Source of the DNA: Exiguobacterium aurantiacum DSM 6208
Lineage (GTDB): Bacteria > Bacillota > Bacilli > Exiguobacteriales > Exiguobacteriaceae
NCBI RefSeq assembly: GCF_000702585.1
Contig: NZ_JNIQ01000001.1
Span: forward strand, 318,501 to 382,500
DNA: 64,000 nt
Direction: 5' to 3'
The stretch's first letter is position 1. Every line of letters starts with the position of its first letter. Positions 1 through 7,990 of the stretch are shown one piece after another. The notes beneath the pieces are model-generated. The model was not told where the DNA came from. It saw only the letters and a program-made list of their open reading frames with translations, and ran no database searches. Position numbers and translations under genes: made by a program.

Positions 1-360
1 GAAGTTATAGAAAACGAACAGCGCCATATGAATCCAGAACACGTTGTTGCTCCCGCGCCGGCTCATCTGTGTGGCCAATCGCTCGAGACCGTAAAATGCG
101 GCCAAGCCGATCATGCTGACGACGAGAATATGATTCTCGATCGACGCGAAAAGCCCGTCTCCTAAATGACCTTCTAACTGTTCTTGATATTCATTCAACT
201 CTGGTAAGAGGTGCAAAAAGACATACGACACCGCGACACCGCCAGCGAGAGACAAAAAACGACTGCGTGGCGTCTCGCGCACGTGAATCAAATTTCCTGA
301 GAAATAATGAATCAAGGCAAATCCGATAGCAAACAACAAGCTTAACCAAAACAATTTCAT
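1..360 (-). CDS. ZIP-like integral membrane protein (partial, 3' end outside window)
   Basis: The reading frame starts at an ATG whose upstream bases contain GGAGGTGG, and it runs off the left edge after about 120 codons. The visible product is strongly hydrophobic. It has an N-terminal membrane segment, then a second segment ending in FLHLLPEL, then a third near residues 80-95. The HLLPE motif in a membrane helix is typical of ZIP-type metal permeases and related uncharacterised membrane proteins, so a cation-transport relative is possible. The rest of the protein, including the other ZIP motifs, is not visible, so the family assignment is tentative. Confidence 0.6.
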   Translation of the reverse strand, partial: MKLFWLSLLFAIGFALIHYFSGNLIHVRETPRSRFLSLAGGVAVSYVFLHLLPELNEYQEQLEGHLGDGLFASIENHILVVSMIGLAAFYGLERLATQMSRRGSNNVFWIHMALFVFYNF

Positions 361-443
361 CCACCTCCGACACTTACCCGTCAGCCGAACGATTGGACGA
401 CTCCCGGTCCTTGTTCCTTACCCGAGTGCCTTGTCTAATACTC

Positions 444-2354
444 TCATTCGCCCCGTTCAGCCCGTTGCCGTGCCCGAATCTCTTTCTCGACGCGACGGAG
501 CGCTTTTTTCGAACCGCGGGCAAAGTCATGGGCTTCCTTGCGGTCCCGATAGTCGATAAATAACGTCTCAAGGTCATAACCTGCCGGGTAAAGGTCGATC
601 GCCTTCGCCTCAAGTCGGACGCGGCGGAGCGGATAATCGCCGGACACGCCGTCGACATATACGGTGACGCGACGCAACGATTCATCCATCGCGTACACGA
701 GGCCGACTTGATTCGTCTCGAGCAGGCGGACCCGGTCGCCTTTCTCGAAGCGTTCGTCCGGTTCGACGACCGGTCGGATGACTTCTTGTGTGAGTCGTGA
801 CGAATCGACGAGCGACTGATCATACGTCTTGTCATGCATATAGCGTTCCGCCTGCTGCAAAATGCTCGCGGGCAGTTTCATTTTCCGCGCGATGAACAGA
901 GCGTTACTGTCGCCGGACTGACCGATCAACAACCGGTACTTCGGCTCGAGCGTGTCCGGATCGAACTGCATCGCCGCATTCATGAAGTCCGGATGCGTCT
1001 CCGAGTACGCTTTGATTTCCCCGTAATGGGTCGAGGCGACGACGAGACAGCCGCGTTTGTACGCCTCTTCTAAAATCGCGATGGCGAGGGCCGCACCTTC
1101 GTTCGGCTCGGTCCCGCTCCCGATCTCATCAAATAGGAGCAGCGAACGTTTCCCCGCTTTCTGCATGATGTTCGCCACGTTGTGCATATGGGCCGAGAAC
1201 GTACTGAGCGCCGAGCCCATGTCTTGATTGTCGCCGATGTCGACGAACACGTCGTCAAACGTCGAGATATCCGTGTCCGGATGGGCCGGGATATGGAACC
1301 CGCTCATCGTCATCAAACTAAGCAAACCGATTGTCTTCAAGACGACTGTTTTTCCGCCGGCGTTCGGCCCGGTGATGATGAGTCCGCGATACGTCTCGCC
1401 GAGCGAGAAGTCGAGCGGGACCGCCCCTTCGAGCAACGGATGACGCACTTGTTTCAAACGGATTTTCCCGACAGCGTTCACACGCGGGGCGATGCCGTCA
1501 ATGGCTTGGCTATACTTCCCTTTCGCGAACACCATGTCGTATTGGGAGATGACGTCGAGTGTCGTTTCAATCGTCGGCAACGCTTCCGCCACCATGCCAG
1601 TGAGCGTCGCGAGCACTTGATAGACTTCGACCGCTTCTTCCGTCCGTTTGACGACGAGCTCCGCATTGAGTTTACTGATTGCTTCCGGCTCGATGAAAAC
1701 GGTCGTGCCACGGCTCGACGTGTCAACGATCGTCCCGGCGATTTTGTGCTTATACGACGCTTTGATTGGAATCGTGAATCGGTCGTGTTTTTTCGTCACG
1801 AAACCGTCTTGAATCGCTTCCCGGTTGGCGGCACTTTTTAAAAACTTGTTCAATCGCTCCTCGATCCGACCTTCGAGAATGTCGATTTGTTTGCGAATTC
1901 GTTTTAGTTCTTTTGATGCTTCATCGAGCACACGGCCGGCTCGAATCGCCGCCGTGATGTCTTCCTCGATGTGGCGCCACTCGCTCATTTCCCCCGCATA
2001 CGCCGATAAAAGTGGCGCAAAGAATGTTTGCTCGGCCATGAACCGCTTCAGCTTCCGAGCACCGCGGAAAAATTCGGCGACAGCTTCAAGTTCGCTCGCC
2101 TCGAGTTGGATGCCCCGGCTGATTTTCCCGATGAGCGGTTCCATGTCGGATACGCCGATGAACGGGATGTGAGAGGTCGCATCGAGAATCGCGCGCGCCT
2201 CTGACGTCTCTTGCAGCCGTTTTCCCACTGTTTGCAAATGGTTCGTCGGTCGTTGCTTTCGTAACAGATTTCGCCCGAATCCGCTAATGCAGTAGCGTTC
2301 GACGCGTTGGATGAGTTCATTGTATTGCAATTTATCTAATGTTTGTTCGTTCAT
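444..2354 (-). CDS. MutS2-like ATPase lacking the Smr nuclease domain
   Basis: This 636-residue protein has the MutS/MutS2 core: a helical lever/clamp region (about 1-300), Walker A GPNAGGKT near residue 329, a signature region GSALSTFSAHM near 380, Walker B LLLFDEIGSG near 405 and the STHYGE H-loop near 441. A KOW-like beta segment (about 539-580, GDRVRLLETNQVGLVYAM) follows the ATPase. The basic C-terminus then ends without the Smr domain of standard MutS2 (about 780 residues). The start is the ATG preceded by AAGGAGAG, downstream of a long structured leader; an in-frame extension upstream has no ribosome site. Standard MutS2 acts in recombination control and is reported to rescue collided ribosomes in Bacillus subtilis. 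The target of this short form is unknown. Confidence 0.85.
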   Translation of the reverse strand: MNEQTLDKLQYNELIQRVERYCISGFGRNLLRKQRPTNHLQTVGKRLQETSEARAILDATSHIPFIGVSDMEPLIGKISRGIQLEASELEAVAEFFRGARKLKRFMAEQTFFAPLLSAYAGEMSEWRHIEEDITAAIRAGRVLDEASKELKRIRKQIDILEGRIEERLNKFLKSAANREAIQDGFVTKKHDRFTIPIKASYKHKIAGTIVDTSSRGTTVFIEPEAISKLNAELVVKRTEEAVEVYQVLATLTGMVAEALPTIETTLDVISQYDMVFAKGKYSQAIDGIAPRVNAVGKIRLKQVRHPLLEGAVPLDFSLGETYRGLIITGPNAGGKTVVLKTIGLLSLMTMSGFHIPAHPDTDISTFDDVFVDIGDNQDMGSALSTFSAHMHNVANIMQKAGKRSLLLFDEIGSGTEPNEGAALAIAILEEAYKRGCLVVASTHYGEIKAYSETHPDFMNAAMQFDPDTLEPKYRLLIGQSGDSNALFIARKMKLPASILQQAERYMHDKTYDQSLVDSSRLTQEVIRPVVEPDERFEKGDRVRLLETNQVGLVYAMDESLRRVTVYVDGVSGDYPLRRVRLEAKAIDLYPAGYDLETLFIDYRDRKEAHDFARGSKKALRRVEKEIRARQRAERGE

Positions 2355-2389
2355 GGGAATCTCTCCTTGAAATGTGATGGAGATACCGC

Positions 2390-2424
2390 GCAAACAAAAA
2401 GCGTCGGCCGATGACGACCAACGC
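2390..2424 (-). terminator. Intrinsic terminator (attenuator) inside the MutS2-like leader
   Basis: On the minus strand a stem of about 10 bp (GCGTTGGTCG with CGGCCGACGC, two G-U pairs, loop TCAT) is followed directly by TTTTTGTTTG. It lies about 45 bases before the start codon, with no gene ending upstream on that strand. Premature termination of the leader transcript is therefore its likely role. Confidence 0.7.
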
Positions 2425-2524
2425 AAAAAGACAGACCGGTGTCTGGCAGTTTATGAAGGGCGGTATCTGTAACAGAACATGAAGGCATGACAAAAACGCG
2501 TGTCATCCAACATTTTTCAGTTCG

Positions 2525-2554
2525 TTAGGCAGATACGACCTCACTCATTAACAT
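2525..2554 (-). CDS. Nine-residue leader peptide upstream of the MutS2-like gene
   Basis: The small ORF reads MLMSEVVSA then TAA and is preceded by AAAGGTG six or so bases before the ATG, so it should be translated. Its codons for V-V-S overlap the GTATCTG segment that can pair with the downstream CAGATACCGC segment. A ribosome held on this peptide would therefore change the folding of the leader. Short leader peptides of this kind control erm genes and ABC-F resistance genes. Its expression is inferred from layout only. Confidence 0.5.
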   Translation of the reverse strand: MLMSEVVSA

Positions 2555-2619
2555 GCAACACCTTTCTCATTCAGTTTCGCCCTTACTATACAACAGAATC
2601 CTGAAGAAGTAAAATTTTT

Positions 2620-2634
2620 AGAGAGCGCTTTCAA
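2620..2634. promoter_or_regulatory. cre box (CcpA site) between divergent MutS2-like and PTS genes
   Basis: Read on the minus strand the 15-mer is TTGAAAGCGCTCTCT, which fits the cre consensus WTGNAANCGNWNNCW at every defined position. It lies just upstream of the candidate -35 boxes of both divergent promoters, so CcpA could act on either; the PTS operon is the more expected target. Confidence 0.75.
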
Positions 2635-2642
2635 ATTAGGAC

Positions 2643-2671
2643 TTGTCTTCTCTGCAGTGGCGTGCTATGTT
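2643..2671 (+). promoter_or_regulatory. Candidate sigma-A promoter of the PTS operon
   Basis: TTGTCT (2643-2648) and TATGTT (2666-2671) are separated by 17 bp and are followed by the RAT/terminator leader. The cre box sits immediately upstream. Confidence 0.55.
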
Positions 2672-2696
2672 GATGATGACGAAACGAATAATGATC

Positions 2697-2777
2697 ACAT
2701 GTGACTGATTCGATCAGGCATGGGGTAAGACGAAAGGCTCACGCCACCCGTCTGTACTCCATGCCTGTTTTGTTTTT
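2697..2777 (+). promoter_or_regulatory. GlcT-type RNA antiterminator (RAT) overlapping a leader terminator
   Basis: The stretch around 2700-2725 contains GTGACTGATTCGATCAGGCA. This closely resembles, from memory, the RAT sequence bound by GlcT upstream of ptsG in Bacillus. Its 3' part (CAGGCATGG, 2715-2723) is also the 5' arm of a terminator whose other arm is CCATGCCTG (2759-2767), followed by a T-rich run. The two structures exclude each other, so the antiterminator encoded two genes downstream should bind the RAT and allow readthrough when PTS sugar is present. Confidence 0.8.
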
Positions 2778-2813
2778 TCACAATCATTTTTCGAACGAAA
2801 GGATGAATCGAAG

Positions 2814-3302
2814 ATGTTATTGAATAAGTGGATGAAGAGACATACACTGACACTTTATGCACCCATGGAAGGAGACATCATTCCACTTGAGGAAGTGAGC
2901 GACCCGGTGTTCAGCGAGAAGATGATGGGCGACGGGATTGCCATCATGCCGACGGACGGGACCGTCGTCGCACCGGCCAAAGGGACCATCGTCCAAGTCG
3001 CGCCGACGAAGCACGCGATCGGGATTCGCACCGAGGACGGCGCCGAAATTTTAATCCATGTCGGGCTCGACACGGTCGAGCTCGCAGGCGCACCGTTCAA
3101 AGTACATGTCATAGTAGGCGATCATGTCGACGCCGGACAACCGCTGCTCACAGCGAACCTCGAACAAATTCATCAAGCCGGAAAAGACACGGTCACGCCG
3201 ATGATCGTCACGAACGGTGGCGAGCTGAAAGAGCCATATGCTTTCCACACAGGTGGCCCGGCTCTCCCCGGCAAGACGGTCGTCGCTCAAGCGGAACAAT
3301 GA
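2814..3302 (+). CDS. PTS glucose-family EIIA component (Crr-like)
   Basis: This 162-residue stand-alone IIA protein carries the family's phosphorylation-site region ILIHVGLDTVEL, with the active histidine around residue 83, and the upstream histidine in PTKHAIGIRTEDG. It accepts phosphate from HPr and passes it to a IIB domain, here the IICB two genes downstream. The start codon is preceded by GAAAGGA. The gene is first in an operon with the antiterminator and the IICB permease, behind a RAT-controlled terminator and a cre box. Length and motifs are normal for the family. Confidence 0.92.
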   Translation: MLLNKWMKRHTLTLYAPMEGDIIPLEEVSDPVFSEKMMGDGIAIMPTDGTVVAPAKGTIVQVAPTKHAIGIRTEDGAEILIHVGLDTVELAGAPFKVHVIVGDHVDAGQPLLTANLEQIHQAGKDTVTPMIVTNGGELKEPYAFHTGGPALPGKTVVAQAEQ

Positions 3303-3321
3303 CTCCTCGATAGGAGGAACC

Positions 3322-4170
3322 ATGTTAAAAATCAAAAAAATCTTGAACAACAATGCGGTCATCGTCTCGGACGATGGTGAAGAGAAGATTGCTATCGGGC
3401 CGGGCGTCGCATTTAAGAAGGCGCGCAATGACGTCGTCAATCCGCATAAAATTGAGAAGCTGTTCGTCATGTCCGAAGGCGACAAGTTTCAACAACTCTT
3501 GAGCCGCATCCCGGTCGAACATTTCACGATTTCAGAAGAAATCATTAGTCACGCGGAAAAGCGGCTCGAGACGACGTTCAATGAACACATCCACGTCGTC
3601 TTGACCGACCATATCTCGTTTGCCATCGAACGGGAGCAAGAAGGGATCTCGCTCCGGAACAAACTGTTGAACGAGATCAAAATTCTATATCGCAATGAAT
3701 ATGAAATCGGGCTATGGGCGATTCAGCATATCGAGAATACGCTCGGGGTGAAGATGCCGAAAGATGAAGCCGCCTTCATCGCGCTCCATATCCATACACT
3801 TAAAGTGAAAGGGGGTGATTTGCGTAAGACGCTCAAACAGACGACGATCGTACGAGACATGATTCAATCGATTTCGAGACGGCTCGACCTATCCATTGAA
3901 GAAGATGACTTATCCTATCAACGCTTATTAACTCATTTACGATTCGTCATGGATCGGGTCAACCATTATGATCATCATACGATTGACGAGGATATGTTAC
4001 AGATGATCCAAACAAAATTCTCGTCGGCATACACATGCGCGTCTGATGTCGCAAACGAAATGGAAGACTTATACGGTATCGTCTTGCCCGAGTCAGAGCT
4101 TGGTTATATTACGCTCCACATTCAACGCCTGCAAGATCAACACCATCAAAAAGGAGGACATTCACAATGA
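3322..4170 (+). CDS. BglG/LicT-family transcription antiterminator, GlcT-like
   Basis: The 282-residue product begins with the short CAT RNA-binding domain (MLKIKKILNNNAVIV, residues 1-55). Two PRD modules follow, about residues 70-170 and 175-282. Conserved PRD histidines are visible in NEHIHV, FIALHIH, VNHYDHH and YITLHIQR. Such proteins bind a RAT hairpin in nascent mRNA and are controlled by phosphorylation of the PRDs by PTS components. The RAT-like leader upstream is the obvious target, so the operon is probably autoregulated. The chosen ATG follows AGGAGGAACC; a longer in-frame ORF lacks a ribosome site. The gene overlaps the next one by 4 bp. Confidence 0.9.
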   Translation: MLKIKKILNNNAVIVSDDGEEKIAIGPGVAFKKARNDVVNPHKIEKLFVMSEGDKFQQLLSRIPVEHFTISEEIISHAEKRLETTFNEHIHVVLTDHISFAIEREQEGISLRNKLLNEIKILYRNEYEIGLWAIQHIENTLGVKMPKDEAAFIALHIHTLKVKGGDLRKTLKQTTIVRDMIQSISRRLDLSIEEDDLSYQRLLTHLRFVMDRVNHYDHHTIDEDMLQMIQTKFSSAYTCASDVANEMEDLYGIVLPESELGYITLHIQRLQDQHHQKGGHSQ

Positions 4171-5654
4171 TGAACTTTTTACAACGTCTCGGACGTTCCC
4201 TCATGTTGCCGGTTGCGGTACTTCCTGCAGCGGCCATCCTCATGGGGATCGGTTACTGGATCGACCCAGTCGGCTGGGGGTCTGAGAACATTGCCGCCGC
4301 TTTCTTGATTAAAGCCGGTGGTGCTATCATCGATAACATTCCAATTCTATTCGCCGTCGGGGTCGCCCTCGGGATGGCGAAAAACCGTGACGGCTCAGCC
4401 GCCCTCAGTGGTCTCGTCGCTTTCCTCACGGTCACGACACTTCTTTCTGCGGGAACGGTCGCTCTTTTCCAAGGGGTCGACGTAGAAGCCGTCAACCCAG
4501 CGTTCGGACGAATCGCTAACGCGTTCGTCGGTATCCTCTCAGGTATCGTCGCCGCTCAAATGTACAACCGCTTCAGCCACGTGAAATTGCCTGACGCCCT
4601 CGCCTTCTTCAGCGGCAAGCGTCTCGTACCGATTATGACGGCGTTCGCGATGATCCTCGTCTCGGTCGCTCTTTACTTCATCTGGCCGGTCGTCTACACA
4701 GGACTCGTCGGATTCGGTGAAACGATTTCGAAAATGGGCGCGTTCGGTGCCGGTCTTTACGGCTTCTTCAACCGTCTGTTGATCCCGACCGGTCTTCACC
4801 ACGCCTTGAACTCGGTGTTCTGGTTCGATGTGGCCGGTATCAATGACATCGGAAACTTCTGGTCGGGTGAAGGGGAGAAAGGAATCACGGGACGTTACCA
4901 AGCCGGATTCTTCCCAATCATGATGTTCGGTCTCCCGGCGGCAGCACTCGCCATGTACCACACAGCGAAAACAAAACGTAAAAAGCAAGCGGCTTCGCTC
5001 CTTCTCGCCGCAGCGTTCGCTTCATTCTTCACAGGTGTCACAGAACCGCTCGAGTTCTCGTTCATGTTCCTCGCGCCAGTTCTTTACCTCGTGCATGCTG
5101 TGTTGACAGGGATCTCACTCTTTGTCGCCGCGACGTTCCAATGGACGGCCGGGTTCGGTTTCAGTGCCGGTCTCGTCGACTTCGTGCTCAGCTCACGGTT
5201 GCCGCTCGCGAATCAACCGTACATGTTGCTCGTCCAAGGTCTCGTCTTCGGTGCCATCTATTACACAATCTTCCGCTTCATGATCGTCAAGCTCAACTTG
5301 GCGACACCAGGTCGCGAATCGGATGAGGCGGTCGATGCCGTCGCAACCGAGACAGCGCCTGAAGGCCAAACAAAAACAGCTCCAGTCGCAGCTGGCGGAC
5401 AATACTCGGCCATGGCAGCGATGATTTACGACGGACTCGGTGGCGACCAAAACGTCACAGGAATCGAGTCATGCGTCACACGTCTCCGTGTCGATGTGAA
5501 AGACATGGACACGGTCGACCAAACGCAAATCAAGAAAGCGGGCATCCCAGGAATTAAAGTCGTCAGCCCGAACCACATTCAAGTCATCGTCGGCACGAAC
5601 GTACAGTTCGTCCTCGAAGAGATTGAGAAACTCCGGAGCCACCGCGCCGGATAA
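4167..5654 (+). CDS. PTS EIICB permease, N-acetylglucosamine/glucose type
   Basis: This 495-residue membrane protein has a IIC domain of about ten membrane segments (1-385), a linker, and a C-terminal IIB domain (about 410-490) with the phosphorylated cysteine in ESCVTRLRV. It has no fused IIA; the separate IIA is the first gene of the operon. The segments GITGRYQAGFFPIMMFGLPA, GFGFSAGLVDFVLSS and ATPGRE resemble what I recall of NagE/NagP more than PtsG. N-acetylglucosamine is therefore a serious alternative to glucose as substrate. The start overlaps the antiterminator stop, indicating translational coupling. Confidence 0.88.
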   Translation: MMNFLQRLGRSLMLPVAVLPAAAILMGIGYWIDPVGWGSENIAAAFLIKAGGAIIDNIPILFAVGVALGMAKNRDGSAALSGLVAFLTVTTLLSAGTVALFQGVDVEAVNPAFGRIANAFVGILSGIVAAQMYNRFSHVKLPDALAFFSGKRLVPIMTAFAMILVSVALYFIWPVVYTGLVGFGETISKMGAFGAGLYGFFNRLLIPTGLHHALNSVFWFDVAGINDIGNFWSGEGEKGITGRYQAGFFPIMMFGLPAAALAMYHTAKTKRKKQAASLLLAAAFASFFTGVTEPLEFSFMFLAPVLYLVHAVLTGISLFVAATFQWTAGFGFSAGLVDFVLSSRLPLANQPYMLLVQGLVFGAIYYTIFRFMIVKLNLATPGRESDEAVDAVATETAPEGQTKTAPVAAGGQYSAMAAMIYDGLGGDQNVTGIESCVTRLRVDVKDMDTVDQTQIKKAGIPGIKVVSPNHIQVIVGTNVQFVLEEIEKLRSHRAG

Positions 5655-5660
5655 ACGACA

Positions 5661-5688
5661 AAAGCCACCTCGCATGCGAGGTGGCTTT
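5661..5688. terminator. Bidirectional terminator after the PTS operon
   Basis: A perfect 28-bp palindrome (AAAGCCACCTCGCA and its complement) separates the PTS operon from a convergent small gene, whose stop codon touches its right edge. Confidence 0.85.
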
Positions 5689-5873
5689 CATTGTCGTTGA
5701 CGATATAGTTGATAGAAGCGTACAAAAAGATAAAAAAACAGCCAGGGCAACACATACGTCGTCAACCACGTAAACCCATGTAACAGTAACCACGTGAAGT
5801 TATACCCAAGCAATCCAGGGATAATTAACCCGATAAACAAAACTATAGCAACTAGGATCACATTCAACAGCAT
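5688..5873 (-). CDS. Small membrane protein of unknown function
   Basis: The 61-residue product has two predicted membrane segments (about residues 3-25 and 30-52) and a basic tail (RFYQLYRQRQ). I do not recognise a family. The ribosome site is weak: only GGTGTGA can be seen, rather far upstream, so the start is uncertain. It lies between the PTS operon and the htpX gene and ends in a shared terminator. It could be real but poorly expressed, or a chance hydrophobic frame. Confidence 0.45.
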   Translation of the reverse strand: MLLNVILVAIVLFIGLIIPGLLGYNFTWLLLHGFTWLTTYVLPWLFFYLFVRFYQLYRQRQ

Positions 5874-5959
5874 TCGAATTTCAAATCACACCCATACCAT
5901 TTTTATCCATTTTAGCATATGCATCTTCTCTCTGTAAATCAGTCAAGTTAGTATGCACC

Positions 5960-6844
5960 TCACATCTGGCGCAACCGGTTGATGCGTTCGACCGGATTCG
6001 GGTGTGTCGACAATAGTCCGCTCATCTTTTTCTTCATCGGATCCGAGAAATAGAGCGGTGCCGACGCGTTCGACGCCTCTTTCACCGGCGTCTCGACGTT
6101 CGCGATTTTTTCGAGCGCCGAAGCGAGCGCTTCTGGGTTACGCGTCAGCTCGGCCCCGCTCGCGTCCGCCAAAAATTCACGATTTCTTGAAATCGCCAAG
6201 TTGATGAGCGTCGCGATAATCGGTGCGAGGACGAGCAGGACGAGCCCGACGATTAAGAAAATCGGGTTTTGATTGTTATCACGCCGTCCGCCGACACTTC
6301 GAAAGAACAGCATCCGCGACCCGATGTCACTCATGATGGCGATGACCGAGACGAGGGCGAGCGTGACCGTCGACAATCGGACGTCGTAGTTTTTGATGTG
6401 CGCGACTTCGTGGGCGATGACCCCCTCGACTTCTTCACGTGTCAGGCGGTCCAGTAGCCCGGTCGTGACCGCGACGGCCGCCTTCTCCGGCTTGAGTCCG
6501 GTCGCGAACGCGTTCGGGGACGGGTCGTTGATGATGAAGACGCGCGGCATCGGCACCCGGGCGACCATCGCCATGTTCTCGACCGTATGCCATAAGAAGC
6601 GATGCTGCTCGACCGAGGTGATTTCTTTCGCATGGTTCATCCGCATAACGATGCCCGTGCTCGACATGATGACGATACCGACATAAAACAACGAAAAGAC
6701 CGGTGTGAAAATGAGACCTGGCAACGCGTCCCCGTAATTGATATACGAAATCGCCGCCCCGACGAGCAAGACGAACAAGATGAAGCCGGCGACGATGAAC
6801 ACTGTCTTCACTTTGTTTTTACGAATCTGTTCATAAAGGAGCAT
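5960..6844 (-). CDS. htpX: HtpX-like M48 membrane metalloprotease
   Basis: The 294-residue product has two N-terminal membrane segments (about 15-60), the zinc-binding HEVAH motif in EGVIAHEVAHIKN near residue 145, two further membrane segments (about 160-225) and the downstream zinc-ligand region NREFLADASGAELT. HtpX proteases degrade damaged membrane proteins. The ATG chosen follows GAGGTG; an in-frame GTG nine bases upstream overlaps that ribosome site and is unlikely. The gene directly follows lemA on the same strand with a 15-bp gap, a pairing common in bacteria. Confidence 0.92.
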   Translation of the reverse strand: MLLYEQIRKNKVKTVFIVAGFILFVLLVGAAISYINYGDALPGLIFTPVFSLFYVGIVIMSSTGIVMRMNHAKEITSVEQHRFLWHTVENMAMVARVPMPRVFIINDPSPNAFATGLKPEKAAVAVTTGLLDRLTREEVEGVIAHEVAHIKNYDVRLSTVTLALVSVIAIMSDIGSRMLFFRSVGGRRDNNQNPIFLIVGLVLLVLAPIIATLINLAISRNREFLADASGAELTRNPEALASALEKIANVETPVKEASNASAPLYFSDPMKKKMSGLLSTHPNPVERINRLRQM

Positions 6845-6859
6845 CGCTGGCACCTCGCA

Positions 6860-7405
6860 TTAGAACGAGACGCGAACGTTCTCGCGTTCTTCCTCTCGCG
6901 CCTCGAGCATGTCACGCTTCTCAAAATGATGGAGCGAGGCGATGACGTTCGTCGGCACCGATTCGATTTTTGTATTATATTTCATGACTGTGTTGTTATA
7001 GAGCTGTCTTGAGTACGCGACTTTGTTTTCCGTTTGCGTCAACTCTTCTTGGAGCATCTTAAAATTCTCGTTCGCCTTCAAATCAGGATACGCCTCGCGA
7101 AGCGCGAACAGATTTTTCAGTGCGCCGCTCAACTGATCGTTTATGTCAATCTGTTCTTGCCGCGTCGATCTTACTCCCATCTGATTGCGAAGCTCGACGA
7201 CTTTCGCAAGCGTCTCTTCTTCATGTTTCGCGTACCCTTTCACCGTCTCGACCAAGTTCGGAATCAAGTCGTAGCGACGTCTCAGCTGTACATCGATTTG
7301 GGCCCACGCCTCATCGACCCAATTTCGATACTTCACTAGACCGTTGTAAGCCGAGAAATAAATGACCGCCAGCAAGATGATGACGCCTAATCCAATCCAT
7401 AACAT
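6860..7405 (-). CDS. lemA: LemA family protein
   Basis: The 181-residue protein has one N-terminal membrane segment (residues 2-20) followed by the LemA helical domain, recognisable by YNGLVKYRNWVDEAWAQID and RRYDLIPNLVETVKGYAKHE. The function of LemA proteins is poorly known. They are often encoded beside HtpX-like proteases, as here, suggesting a shared membrane quality-control role. It is the first gene of the pair and is preceded by GAGGTGCAGGA. The promoter region to its right contains an ATAAGCTTAT palindrome whose role is unknown. Confidence 0.92.
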   Translation of the reverse strand: MLWIGLGVIILLAVIYFSAYNGLVKYRNWVDEAWAQIDVQLRRRYDLIPNLVETVKGYAKHEEETLAKVVELRNQMGVRSTRQEQIDINDQLSGALKNLFALREAYPDLKANENFKMLQEELTQTENKVAYSRQLYNNTVMKYNTKIESVPTNVIASLHHFEKRDMLEAREEERENVRVSF

Positions 7406-7549
7406 ATTCCTGCACCTCGTTTCTTGAATTCACTGCTGTTCTAATTCCCTTTCATCGTATACGATAAGCTTATCTTTTACAAAAATAAGGAAAAAACACA
7501 GTCTAGGCTGAATCATGTCAACAAATCGTCATCAGAAAGGAAAGATGAT

Positions 7550-7927
7550 ATGCCAGGAACGATCGTCGTTGCCGTGAAAGCGGTCATCGTCCACGAAGGA
7601 AAGCTGTTGATTGCAAAACGTTCGATCGAAGACGATATCGATCCCGGCATGTGGGAACTCGTCGGCGGCAAAGTCGATTTCGGCGAGAGGCTCGAGATAG
7701 CGCTTGAACGTGAAGTCGAGGAAGAAGTCGGGTTACGTGTCACTGTCACCCAACTGTTATATGCGACGACATTTTTGACCGACACGAGCCGGCAAGTGGT
7801 GATTTTGACGTACTTGTGTCGTCCTGCTTCGACGACAGTCGCCTTGTCATTCGAACATAGTGATGCTGCTTGGGTGACACCGTTCGAGGCGAAGGAACGC
7901 TTGCACCCAAGGATCGTGGATGATTAG
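7550..7927 (+). CDS. Nudix hydrolase
   Basis: The 125-residue protein contains a full Nudix box (GGKVDFGERLEIALEREVEE followed by EVGL, about residues 38-61), matching GX5EX7REUXEEXGU. Nudix enzymes hydrolyse nucleoside diphosphates linked to another group; the C-terminus is short and gives no clue to substrate. The start follows AAAGGAAAG. It stands alone ahead of an amidohydrolase gene, with a 60-bp gap. Confidence 0.88.
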   Translation: MPGTIVVAVKAVIVHEGKLLIAKRSIEDDIDPGMWELVGGKVDFGERLEIALEREVEEEVGLRVTVTQLLYATTFLTDTSRQVVILTYLCRPASTTVALSFEHSDAAWVTPFEAKERLHPRIVDD

Positions 7928-7990
7928 ACCGCCCATGCTGTTTGGCAGCACATTTGACCGACCATTATATATAAGATTGGAGTGTTCTCG

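Larger units (their letters stand above)
2355..2590 (-). promoter_or_regulatory. Promoter and structured 5' leader of the MutS2-like gene
   Basis: A candidate sigma-A promoter has -35 TTTACT (2608-2613) and -10 TATAGT (2585-2590) with a 17-bp spacer. It predicts a leader of about 220 nt. The leader holds a small upstream ORF (2525-2554), a hairpin (ATGACA/TGTCAT, 2487-2505), a hairpin (CAGAC/GTCTG, about 2430-2446) and a terminator hairpin (2401-2424) just before the gene. One segment, CAGATACCGC on the minus strand (2460-2469), can pair with GTATCTG inside the small ORF (2530-2536) or with GCGGTATCT just past the terminator (2381-2389). These mutually exclusive pairings suggest attenuation. 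Pairings were found by eye; no energies were computed. Confidence 0.65.

Noticed and set aside
2355-2590. T-box or known metabolite riboswitch for the MutS2-like leader
   Set aside because: No T-box sequence or specifier loop and no aptamer core that I recognise; the small ORF fits attenuation better.
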